Counted from the stretch's first letter, positions 1 through 5,755 are shown. The stretch: 8,929 bases of DNA from an uncultured Ruminococcus sp. (GCA_902803255.1 CADCPG010000068.1:1-8929); one strand, 5' to 3'. The notes: generated by a model not told the origin, from the sequence alone. Numbers and translations: made by a program.

Positions 1-284
1 AGCTCTTCGTCGGAGATCGGTTCGCCGTCGAAGACCATCCGCTCGTTGAACTTCTCGATGTAGGGTGAGGTGTAAAGTCCCGTCCGGTAGCCGGCGCGGC
101 GCAGGACGGAGTCCGTCATGGCGCAGAACGACCCCTTGCCGTTCGTCCCGGCCACGTGTATGAAGCGCAGCCTGTTCTGCGGGTTTCCCAGTCTTCCCAG
201 AAGTTCGCTGACGCGCGAAAGTCCGGGCCGGGTCCCGCCGAAAAAGCCGCAGTGTATGTACTCGAGCGCCTCAGTATAGTTCAT
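1..284 (-). CDS. folC: Folylpolyglutamate synthase / dihydrofolate synthase (partial, C-terminus outside window)
   Basis: Mur-ligase-family enzyme that adds glutamate to folates (and often to dihydropteroate) using ATP, keeping folate cofactors inside the cytoplasm. Only the first 94 codons are present; the frame stays open to the window edge. Residues 43-52 read HVAGTNGKGS, the FolC P-loop that binds ATP. The flanking text is typical of the family: MNYTEALEYIH at the start, LYTSPY at 70-74, and FNERM near 79-83 followed by DGEPISDEE. The ATG at 284 is chosen because it gives the usual FolC N-terminus. A G-rich stretch (GGGGGAT) lies about 11-17 nt upstream and may serve as a rather distant ribosome site. 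The first 14 nt overlap the end of folT, so translation is probably coupled and the two genes share the folT promoter. The overlap supports a joint import-and-trap role. Family identity is near certain; whether it also has dihydrofolate synthase activity cannot be judged from this fragment. Confidence 0.95.
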   Translation of the reverse strand, partial: MNYTEALEYIHCGFFGGTRPGLSRVSELLGRLGNPQNRLRFIHVAGTNGKGSFCAMTDSVLRRAGYRTGLYTSPYIEKFNERMVFDGEPISDEE

Positions 285-840
285 GATCCGTCAGATCCCC
301 CAGTATGCCGGCGATGGCCCTGTTCCTGAACATCAGCCGGATGATGAAGAACTCCGCGGTCCCGACTCCGAGCGAGATCCCGAGTCCTATGAATATGCCG
401 TACTTCGGCATGCCGTAGTAGACTATCTTCCCTATCGACTTTATGAGCACCTGCCCGATCAGATGCGCCGGGATCAGGCCGGCAGCGAGGACCGGCGCCG
501 GCTTCATCTTCGGGACCGCCTTCCGTAAGATCAGCGGGATCAGCCCCGACAGCAGCCCGACGGCCGCCGCGCCGGCGGAGATAATCGGGTTTACGACGGG
601 GTTCGTCGAGAGCAGGCAGCTGATAGCGTCGGCTCCGACGCCCACCGCGACACCGATGATCGGACCGAAGCAGTATCCCGCCATTATCACCGGGAAATTC
701 TCGAAGGTGACCCTGTAGTAGACTCCCCAGGTGAAGAGATTCTTGCATACTATCCCTATCACCACGCTGAGCGCCATGAGCATAGCCGAGATGCTTATCA
801 CGCGTATCGATTTTTTTATTCTGTTTTTTTCCTTTTCCAT
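271..840 (-). CDS. folT: ECF transporter S component, folate family
   Basis: Substrate-binding membrane subunit of an energy-coupling-factor transporter. It captures folate at the outer face and works with the shared EcfA/A'/T module, which is not in this window. The 189-residue protein is strongly hydrophobic, with about six membrane segments (roughly 13-32, 48-66, 67-78, 84-106, 115-137 and 146-170). The segment FENFPVIMAGYCFGP (46-60), GVGAD (67-71) and NPIISAGAAAVGLLSG (84-99) follow the pattern of Clostridia folate-type S components. Start choice: ATG at 840 has an SD-like AGGCAGG eight nt upstream. A TTG two codons earlier (846) would sit too close to that site, so I prefer the ATG. The gene overlaps folC by 14 nt; folT-folC adjacency is a known reason for assigning folate specificity. 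A strong promoter and a short, potentially folded leader precede it. The alternative is an S component for another vitamin, which the folC neighbour makes less likely. Confidence 0.85.
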   Translation of the reverse strand: MEKEKNRIKKSIRVISISAMLMALSVVIGIVCKNLFTWGVYYRVTFENFPVIMAGYCFGPIIGVAVGVGADAISCLLSTNPVVNPIISAGAAAVGLLSGLIPLILRKAVPKMKPAPVLAAGLIPAHLIGQVLIKSIGKIVYYGMPKYGIFIGLGISLGVGTAEFFIIRLMFRNRAIAGILGDLTDHELY

Positions 841-916
841 AGGCAAGACCTGCCTTTCGGGATCCCGTTCCCGGTCTTTCGCCGCGGGCCCGGCCGGTCC
901 GCAGGCAACATCTTAT
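841..916 (-). promoter_or_regulatory. folT 5' leader with mutually exclusive pairing elements
   Basis: About 76 nt lie between the predicted transcription start (near 916) and the folT ATG. Reading the minus strand, UUGCCU occurs twice (plus positions 903-908 and 841-846), on either side of AGGCAGG (849-855), which is also the likely ribosome site. AGGCA can pair with either UGCCU copy, or GCAGG with the upstream CCUGC. The nearer pairing is a 5-bp hairpin with loop GGUCU directly before the start codon. A 10-nt palindrome, CGGGATCCCG, lies at 858-867. The arrangement could hide the ribosome site, but arms this short arise easily in GC-rich DNA. No known riboswitch consensus was recognised. 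Confidence 0.35.
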
Positions 917-922
917 TATTAT

Positions 923-951
923 ATTGTACCACCTTGAACTGTCCGTGTCAA
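923..951 (-). promoter_or_regulatory. Promoter of folT-folC (sigma-A type)
   Basis: On the minus strand a perfect -35 box TTGACA (plus 946-951) is followed by a 17-nt spacer and a -10 box TACAAT (plus 923-928), one base from consensus. The predicted transcript starts near 916. The AT-rich run around the -10 stands out from the GC-rich surroundings. Confidence 0.88.
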
Positions 952-1045
952 CAAAAACAGTTCCATGCGCCCCCGCGAAAGGCTGTGCCGGCGCACATTC
1001 CGTTCCCTTCCGTTGCCGCCGCCCCCTTCCGCGCCGGACACGGCA
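952..1045. other. Spacer between the divergent folT and 1131 promoters
   Basis: These 94 bp lie between the two -35 boxes and hold no credible gene. The only structure noted is an inverted repeat TGTGC-CGGC-GCACA at 984-997 and a short direct repeat TTCCGTT-ccc-TTCCGTT at 998-1014. The inverted repeat could be an operator, but nothing beyond its symmetry and position supports this. Confidence 0.3.
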
Positions 1046-1074
1046 TTGACAGCCGGAACGCTGCGTGATATAAT
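1046..1074 (+). promoter_or_regulatory. Promoter of the HEYGH-protein gene (sigma-A type)
   Basis: TTGACA (1046-1051), a 17-nt spacer and TATAAT (1069-1074) match the consensus exactly. The start of transcription would be near 1081, giving a leader of about 50 nt before the ATG at 1131. The leader has a potential 7-bp stem (1082-1088 with 1115-1121) that reaches the first bases of the ribosome site. Confidence 0.9.
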
Positions 1075-1104
1075 TAAACTGCCGCCGCGGCGGGTGAACA
1101 TCAC

Positions 1105-1134
1105 ATGAGCCGGGGCGGCGGAGGAAGGTCATGA
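1105..1134 (+). other. Possible nine-codon upstream ORF overlapping the next start as ATGA
   Basis: ATG at 1105 opens a frame reading MSRGGGGRS. It stops at TGA 1132-1134, which overlaps the ATG of the following gene by two bases. A weak GGTGA (1093-1097) lies seven nt upstream of the mini-ORF. Its glycine codons are simply the GC-rich ribosome-site region read in frame, so chance is the simpler explanation; coupling by an ATGA overlap is possible. Confidence 0.15.
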
Positions 1135-1640
1135 AATTCATAAAAAGAGTCCTGTATGTCCTGCTCCAGTGGACGTTCGGACTCCCGCAGAACATAGCCG
1201 GCGCCGCGGTGTATCTGTTCCTCACGGTATTCAGAAAGTACTCAAGGGAAAACAGGTTCCGGTACCGGAACGCCCTCGGCATCAGATGGAAGAATTACGG
1301 CAGCATGGGACTCGGGATGTTCATCTTCCTCGGGCGGATGCCGGCGCACGCCGAGCGGTACATACTCACCCACGAATACGGCCACACGCTGCAGTCGCTG
1401 ATACTGGGGCCGCTCTTTCTCCCCGTCATCGGCATCCCTTCGCTGCTGTGGGCGTCTCTTCCCTGCTTCGTGAACAAAAGAAGGCGCGGGGAGGCCGATT
1501 ACTACAGGTTCTATCCGGAAAGATGGGCAAACAGCCTCGGCCGCCGTGCCGAGAGCGGGAAAAGGAACGGGAACAGCGACAGAGGCAGAGACGGAGACAG
1601 AGACAAAGACAGAAAAAAGGCCGGGCCGGGACTGACCTGA
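1131..1640 (+). CDS. Putative membrane-associated zincin-like protein with HEYGH motif and low-complexity tail
   Basis: Uncharacterised 169-residue protein. Two hydrophobic stretches (about 7-34 and 89-110) suggest membrane association. Between them lies THEYGHTLQS, with HExxH at H81-E82-Y83-G84-H85, the zinc-binding pattern of metallopeptidases. E121 or E130 (in YPERWANSLG) could be a third metal ligand; this is inference. The pattern HEYGHT-Q-S, LGP, IGIPSLLWA, then a tyrosine-rich patch and E-WAN-LG recalls small conserved hypothetical proteins of Firmicutes and Bacteroidota, which I cannot name further. The first 137 residues look like the conserved core. The last 32 are a charged Gly/Asp/Arg/Lys tail encoded by simple repeats and probably not part of the fold. 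The ATG has an excellent GGAGGA site (1120-1125) five nt upstream, an exact-consensus promoter and a terminator, so the gene is a single transcription unit. Coding status is nearly certain; peptidase activity is a guess from the motif. Confidence 0.82.
   Translation: MKFIKRVLYVLLQWTFGLPQNIAGAAVYLFLTVFRKYSRENRFRYRNALGIRWKNYGSMGLGMFIFLGRMPAHAERYILTHEYGHTLQSLILGPLFLPVIGIPSLLWASLPCFVNKRRRGEADYYRFYPERWANSLGRRAESGKRNGNSDRGRDGDRDKDRKKAGPGLT
1578..1613 (+). repeat. Six imperfect hexamers encoding the Asp/Arg tail
   Basis: Tandem units GACAGA, GGCAGA, GACGGA, GACAGA, GACAAA and GACAGA run in frame from codon 150 and encode DR-GR-DG-DR-DK-DR. The period of six keeps the reading frame when copies are gained or lost. 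The repeat lies at the 3' end of the HEYGH-protein gene and passes directly into an A6 run. Confidence 0.8.
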
Positions 1641-1661
1641 CCTGCCCTGCCCTGCCCTGCC
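1632..1661 (+). repeat. Six tandem pentamers CTG(A/C)C spanning the stop codon
   Basis: Two CTGAC units followed by four CTGCC units. The TGA stop of the HEYGH-protein gene (1638-1640) lies across the first and second units. Copy changes in the CTGAC part would shift the frame at the C-terminus; changes in the CTGCC part would only lengthen the spacer to the terminator. Confidence 0.85.
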
Positions 1662-1671
1662 CTCACGGCAG

Positions 1672-1704
1672 AAAAAAGGCCACGGGTTCCCGGGGCCTTT
1701 TTTT
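1672..1704. terminator. Bidirectional intrinsic terminator between convergent genes
   Basis: An A6 run (1672-1677), stem GGCC-a-CGGG (1678-1686), a tight loop, the opposite arm CCCG-g-GGCC (1689-1697) and a T7 run (1698-1704). The stem carries one A/G mismatch. Because it is flanked by A on one side and T on the other, it works for the plus-strand gene ending at 1640 and for the minus-strand operon ending at 1736. Confidence 0.9.
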
Positions 1705-1735
1705 GTTTCGGAGAGGAAGGGCGCGGCCGTCGCCG

Positions 1736-3523
1736 TCACTTCTTTTCGCTGCCGAAGACAGCGATCTCGCGGGTGTTGATCTCCATGAGCCCTGTGTTGT
1801 TCGAGCTCACCTCGCCGCCCTTGATGATGCCGATGCGGATGTATTTCCCGCTCGCGCCGCCCATCGAAAACGCGGTGAAGACGGTGGGCTTGTTCTGATT
1901 CCACGGATCGGGGAAAGCCGCTCCGTCGAGGCTCGCGAGAGCCGTCTGCTTCGCGTCGTAGCATGCCGGCTCCACCTTCACCCAGTCCTCGCCGTTGTCG
2001 CTGACGTAGACATCCTGCGCCTGCGCGAAGCCCTTGAGCGAGCCCGAGAAATACCCTATCGCGTCGAACGTCATGACTTTGCCGAAATTCAGCGTGATCA
2101 GCGCGGTGTAGGGCGCGGAGGCGTCGGTATTGCCGTTGACGTTGTAGCTGTTCCGGTCGAAGAACATCGCGGCCATGTAGGAACTGCCCCAGTGGCCGTT
2201 GACGAGGTTGCCGACCGACGTCATCTTCCCGGCGGCCGTCGTGGCTTCCGTGCCGTTCTTCGAGCTGTCCATGTATTCGATGCCTATGACGGACACCCCG
2301 TAGTTCCGGTCGGCTATGTCGGCCTTCTGGGCGTCGGTCAGCGCGGTGGCGCTGTATTCGGCCGACGCGACGGCGTCCCTGTCGCCCCTGATGCCGGAAA
2401 AGGTCTTTGAAGAGTCGCTCTTGAGCGTCATCCAGCCGTCCCCGGTCTGGCGGGAATCGCGGGTCACGACCGAGATGATGCCGGAGGACGGCGGCGTCTT
2501 CAGCATCACCGTCTTCGAAGGATCGACCTGTCCCTCGACAGCCTCCGCCTTCTCAACTGGCTTCACCCCCGCCGACGATGTCCTGTACGCCGGATCGACG
2601 GGCGCTCCGTTCATCACGGTATCGGACGCCGCAGCCTTGAGCTTTTCCGCGAATGCCGCGGTCATGTCGGCGTTGTCGGTCAGCGTCGCGGGATCGACTC
2701 CGAATATCGTCCCGAAGAGCGTCCAGGCTATCAGGTGGCTGCCTGCCGCCGACGGATGCTTGAGGTCGGAATTGTACAGATCGATCTCCGGATGGTCGCG
2801 GAAGCACTTCGTCATCGCGGCTCCGGCGTATCCCACCTTCACTCCGAGCTCCTCAGCGATGGCGGTGTATGCCGCGCGGAGCTTCATCTCCATGGCCTCG
2901 GTGGTCGGTCCGTACGTCCCGAGTCCCGAATGGCCGGTCTTGTATCCCCAGGTCGAATAGAGCCACATCTCGGCGCCGTTTTTGTCGATCAGTTCCTTGA
3001 ACCGTCTGCAGGACTCGTAGAAATCGCCGGGATCCGCTATCGGATCCGCGCTCTGCTCCTGAAGGATGACGATATCGAACTTCGTCGAAGACCCGAGGAG
3101 AGTGAGCACCTGGTGTCCGTAGCTGTCGGAATCGTCGAGGAACTGGTGCAGATAGTATCCGCCCTTGTAGACCGTCGTCACCTTTACGCCGCTGTATCCG
3201 GCCTTTTTCGCTATCCTCGCGAAGATGCCGTTCGGCTGGTTCATGTCGTTGTAGTATGTGAAGCTGTTGCCGATGAACAGCACGCGGTATGTCCCGTCGG
3301 GGTCGCGCGGCGTAAGCGTCTGCGCGGGATCTGACGAAGTGACGTCTCCCGAAGGAACGCCCTCAGACGTTCCGTCTCCGCCAGCAGTTGTACCGTCGGG
3401 AGCGGGGGCGGACGTCCCGCCGTCAGTCCGGCTCCCTTCGGGAGCGTTTCCTCCGCCGCACCCGCCGAAGAGGAGAGCGGCGGCTACGATCAGCCCTATC
3501 GATGTAAGCATTTTCTTTTTCAT
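1736..3523 (-). CDS. SGNH-hydrolase lipoprotein with C-terminal discoidin-like domain
   Basis: Predicted surface-anchored esterase/deacetylase-like protein of 595 residues. A lipoprotein signal peptide (MKKK, then a hydrophobic stretch 6-19) ends at LLFGGC, so Cys22 would carry the lipid. A Gly/Ser/Thr/Asp/Pro-rich linker runs from 23 to about 77. The SGNH domain (about 79-275) begins with VLFIGNSFTYYND, where Ser87 is the likely nucleophile. It contains the block DIVILQEQS (150-158) and ends with DLKHPSAAGSH, where D253 and H256 would be the catalytic pair. The wording resembles DUF4886-type SGNH proteins. From about 402 to 590, NLVNGHWGSSY, FGKVMTFDAIGYFSG, DVYVSDNGEDW and KYIRIGI fit a F5/8 type C (discoidin) galactose-binding-like fold, often carbohydrate-binding. 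The start has GGGG seven nt upstream. It lies 27 nt after the isomerase gene and is last in the operon. The substrate is unknown; an acetylated glycan is plausible. Confidence 0.87.
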   Translation of the reverse strand: MKKKMLTSIGLIVAAALLFGGCGGGNAPEGSRTDGGTSAPAPDGTTAGGDGTSEGVPSGDVTSSDPAQTLTPRDPDGTYRVLFIGNSFTYYNDMNQPNGIFARIAKKAGYSGVKVTTVYKGGYYLHQFLDDSDSYGHQVLTLLGSSTKFDIVILQEQSADPIADPGDFYESCRRFKELIDKNGAEMWLYSTWGYKTGHSGLGTYGPTTEAMEMKLRAAYTAIAEELGVKVGYAGAAMTKCFRDHPEIDLYNSDLKHPSAAGSHLIAWTLFGTIFGVDPATLTDNADMTAAFAEKLKAAASDTVMNGAPVDPAYRTSSAGVKPVEKAEAVEGQVDPSKTVMLKTPPSSGIISVVTRDSRQTGDGWMTLKSDSSKTFSGIRGDRDAVASAEYSATALTDAQKADIADRNYGVSVIGIEYMDSSKNGTEATTAAGKMTSVGNLVNGHWGSSYMAAMFFDRNSYNVNGNTDASAPYTALITLNFGKVMTFDAIGYFSGSLKGFAQAQDVYVSDNGEDWVKVEPACYDAKQTALASLDGAAFPDPWNQNKPTVFTAFSMGGASGKYIRIGIIKGGEVSSNNTGLMEINTREIAVFGSEKK

Positions 3524-3550
3524 TGCGGTTCCCCTTTTTCTCTGAAAGAC

Positions 3551-4468
3551 TCAGTTCATCGACGCAAATGCGGAGTTCTTCGCGGCGGCGGAGTCGATCA
3601 TACCGGCGAATCTCTTCATCCTCGAATAAAGCGTTCCGATCAGATCTTCGTAGGGTATTCCGCCGTAGAATGAGACAAGGCCGTCGGTTATCTTCATGGC
3701 GGGGTCGCCGGAGAGCTTCATGGACGACGTGGCACGCGCGATCTCCTCCGCCGTCATGCCGGGCATCTCGACGTCGTGCGCACCGCCGAACTCGGCGCAG
3801 ATCCTCCCTCTCGTATAATCCGTCGAGGCGAATGCCGCGGCGAGGGCATCCCAGTCGACCGTGCCGTCGAAGGGCAGGATGTGCATGTCGCGGGCGCCGT
3901 CGTTGTCGTGCAGGTGCGTCGCGGCGAGCCGGTGTCCGTACTTTCCGAGGAAGTCGTGCTCCGGACAGAAGGCGTTCCAGTGGCCGCAGTCGAAGCAGTA
4001 GCCGAACTCGGGGACGTCGAAGCGGTCGAGCACAGAATAGAAATGCTCGGGGAATATAGAGTTCTCGACGGCCACGGTGAACCCGCATCTGCCTGCCGTC
4101 TCCCTGATCCTTTCGTATCTGCGGAAGCCGGCCTCTCCGGGCGGCTCGGGAATGACGGACCTGCCCCAGGTGACATGCACGATGCCGGTGTGAAGACCGA
4201 GCTCTGTCATCTCGGCGATCTCGCGGCAGTATCTGTCGCAGATCGCTTCTCCGGCGTCTCCGGGCGACCAGATCAGGTTGGTCTTGCCGCCGGTCAGGTG
4301 GACATTGTCAAAGGGGATCCCCACCCTGTCGCACAGTTCGGGCGTGGCCCCCGACGCGATGCCGGGAACGGTCAGGCAGACGAAATCGAAACCGGCGTCC
4401 TTTATGACGCGCAGTCTCTCCTCCGGCGTCCCCTTCCCTTTTACGATATATGTTCCGATCTCGGGCAT
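3551..4468 (-). CDS. Sugar phosphate isomerase/epimerase (xylose isomerase-like TIM barrel)
   Basis: A 305-residue cytoplasmic TIM-barrel protein of the AP endonuclease 2 / xylose isomerase-like superfamily, which interconverts sugars or related polyols using a divalent metal. Expected metal-site residues occur in order: Glu135 in AVENS, Asp160 and His163 in FDCGHWN, His185 and His187 in THLHDND, and Glu226 in CAEFGG. Further barrel-typical elements are GFDFVCL (26-32), NVHLT (55-59) and IVHVTWG (96-102). Length and motifs look complete. The ATG at 4468 has a strong AGGAGG site (plus positions 4477-4482) eight nt upstream. It follows the serine hydrolase gene by 15 nt and precedes the SGNH lipoprotein gene by 27 nt, so all three are almost certainly one transcript. 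This superfamily has many substrates (hydroxypyruvate, myo-inosose, tagatose, 3-keto sugars) and the sequence does not tell which applies, so no gene symbol is given. Confidence 0.9.
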   Translation of the reverse strand: MPEIGTYIVKGKGTPEERLRVIKDAGFDFVCLTVPGIASGATPELCDRVGIPFDNVHLTGGKTNLIWSPGDAGEAICDRYCREIAEMTELGLHTGIVHVTWGRSVIPEPPGEAGFRRYERIRETAGRCGFTVAVENSIFPEHFYSVLDRFDVPEFGYCFDCGHWNAFCPEHDFLGKYGHRLAATHLHDNDGARDMHILPFDGTVDWDALAAAFASTDYTRGRICAEFGGAHDVEMPGMTAEEIARATSSMKLSGDPAMKITDGLVSFYGGIPYEDLIGTLYSRMKRFAGMIDSAAAKNSAFASMN

Positions 4469-4483
4469 TTTCCGCTCCTCCTG

Positions 4484-5611
4484 TCAGTCGCCGCAGACAA
4501 GGTTGCGCATCAGCGGGTGCAGCACGTTGTAGGCGTAGTTGCAGCTCCTGACATGGGTGCTGAAGTAGAATGCGGTGCGGGCGGGGCGGTCGACCATCGT
4601 GAACGCGGCAGCCGCGCCGTCCCAGCCGAACTCGCCGGCCGAGGACTTCGAGAGCGAATACGCGGGATCGATGTGCACCCTTCCGCAGAGTCCCCAGCCG
4701 TAGCCGTAGAGCCTCGTCACGACGAAATCCGCGAGCGCCGCGGGGCACAGGAGGTTCTTCTCCATCATCTTCACCGTTTCGGTGTCGAGCAGACGGTAGC
4801 CGTCGGGCGACGTCCCGCCGCACGCCAGAGCGGTGACGAGCTTAACGAAATCGTCAGCGTTCGAGAAGACTCCGGCGCCTCCGCTGTCGTAGTTCGGGAT
4901 GAGCTCGTACTCGTTCCGGAGCGGGACCGGCTCGGACGTGCCGTCCCAGATATGGTAGCGGTACATGTCGCAGAAGCGTTTCCTCTGTTCTTCGGTCGGG
5001 TGGAACCCGCTCGACGTCATGCCCAGAGGCCCGAAGATGTATTTTTCGACATATTCGGAGAATCTCATACCGGAGCAGACCTCGACGACCGCCGCGAGGA
5101 CGTCGTGGCAGAGGCTGTAGCGGTAGCGGGTGCCGGGATCGAAGAGCAGCGGGGTCTTGGCCATCGCCGACACGACGCTGACGGTGTCCGCGCCCGGCGC
5201 CCGCCGCGCCTCGAGGACGTTCGGGGCGTTGAAGTTGTAGTCCATGCCGCCGGTCATGGTGAAGAGGTGTATGAGTCTGATCGGGACTTCGGCCGGGCGG
5301 AGCGAGCCGTCGCGCTGCATGACCGACATGTTCTCGGGGGCAAACGACGGGATGTATTTGTCGACCCTGTCGTAGAGCGCGATCTTTCCCTCCTCGACCA
5401 GGCGCATCGCGGCCGTGCAGGCGACGACCTTCGAGCAGGAGAATACCCAGTAGAGGTCGTCGGGCGAGGCCGGTCTCGTCTTTTCGGCGTCGGCGTACCC
5501 GACCGTGCGGGAATAGACCTTCTTTCCGTCGACTGTCACCGCTATCTGCGCCGACGGGAACCCCAGCGACGGGAGAGATGACATCAGTTCGTCAAGCTTT
5601 TTTTCGTTCAT
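4484..5611 (-). CDS. Serine hydrolase of the class C beta-lactamase / EstB esterase family
   Basis: A 375-residue enzyme of the PF00144 fold, which uses a serine acyl-enzyme to cleave esters or amides. The catalytic SxxK is S58-C-S-K61 in WVFSCSKVVA. The second motif is Y165-S-L-C-H-D-V-L, where Y165 replaces the Tyr of the classic YxN and the Asn is absent. The C-terminal motif reads GEFGWDGAAAA (326-336) instead of KTG. This pattern fits EstB-like carboxylesterases better than true beta-lactamases, so antibiotic resistance should not be inferred. No signal peptide is seen, so a cytoplasmic location is likely. ATG at 5611 is chosen over an in-frame ATG at 5725: it has AAAGGA seven nt upstream and yields a family-like N-terminus. 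The 38-residue extension would be Pro/Ser/Arg-rich, without a ribosome site, and would cover the leader hairpins. It is first in the three-gene operon. Confidence 0.9.
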   Translation of the reverse strand: MNEKKLDELMSSLPSLGFPSAQIAVTVDGKKVYSRTVGYADAEKTRPASPDDLYWVFSCSKVVACTAAMRLVEEGKIALYDRVDKYIPSFAPENMSVMQRDGSLRPAEVPIRLIHLFTMTGGMDYNFNAPNVLEARRAPGADTVSVVSAMAKTPLLFDPGTRYRYSLCHDVLAAVVEVCSGMRFSEYVEKYIFGPLGMTSSGFHPTEEQRKRFCDMYRYHIWDGTSEPVPLRNEYELIPNYDSGGAGVFSNADDFVKLVTALACGGTSPDGYRLLDTETVKMMEKNLLCPAALADFVVTRLYGYGWGLCGRVHIDPAYSLSKSSAGEFGWDGAAAAFTMVDRPARTAFYFSTHVRSCNYAYNVLHPLMRNLVCGD

Positions 5612-5755
5612 GATCCTGTCCTTTCGCGAAAGCCCTCCGGCATCCCGGAGAGATGATGAAGACGGCCGCGGACGGCCCGTCCGGCGCGGCGCAGGGGCGG
5701 CACCGGGTCGGGATACCGCGCTCATGCGCAGGCGCCTGAACGCCTGTATAACCGG
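5612..5755 (-). promoter_or_regulatory. Structured leader of the serine-hydrolase operon
   Basis: About 140 nt separate the predicted transcription start from the ATG, and no gene is supported here. In plus coordinates the leader can form four hairpins. They are CAGGCG/CGCCTG (5729-5734 with 5741-5746), a bulged GC stem (GCCGC 5665-5669 with GCGGC 5686-5690, enclosing GGAC/GTCC), CTCCGG/CCGGAG with loop CATC (5635-5650), and the palindrome CTTTCGCGAAAG (5621-5632). The last one includes four bases of the ribosome site AAAGGA (5619-5624). No U-tract terminator and no known riboswitch were recognised. Control of translation start is possible; GC-rich DNA makes chance stems common. Confidence 0.4.

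Noticed and set aside
841..846. TTG at 846 as the folT start
   Set aside because: The only SD-like element would be two to three nt away. The ATG at 840 has correct spacing and needs no rare start codon.
841..916. Tetrahydrofolate (THF) riboswitch upstream of folT
   Set aside because: The location is right, but the conserved GCGUUAAGUG-like and CGGUG/CCGCUCC elements are missing and the leader is too short after the predicted start site.
1632..1661. CRISPR-like or attachment-site repeat
   Set aside because: The units are five bases with no spacers and no nearby integrase or cas genes. It is a simple tandem repeat.
1169..2410. A 413-codon plus-strand frame running through the HEYGH gene, the terminator and the end of the SGNH gene
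   Set aside because: It crosses an intrinsic terminator and two genes in other frames. The product is Arg/Ala/Val-rich without motifs.
3776..5581. A 601-codon open frame on the plus strand, antisense to the hydrolase and isomerase genes
   Set aside because: It lies opposite two genes with clear catalytic motifs. Its product is Arg/Val/Glu-rich with no recognisable domain, as expected for antisense frames in GC-rich coding DNA.
5612..5725. N-terminal 38-residue extension of the serine hydrolase from the in-frame ATG at 5725
   Set aside because: It has no ribosome site, a Pro/Ser/Arg-rich composition, and would translate the hairpin-rich leader. The ATG at 5611 has AAAGGA at good spacing.
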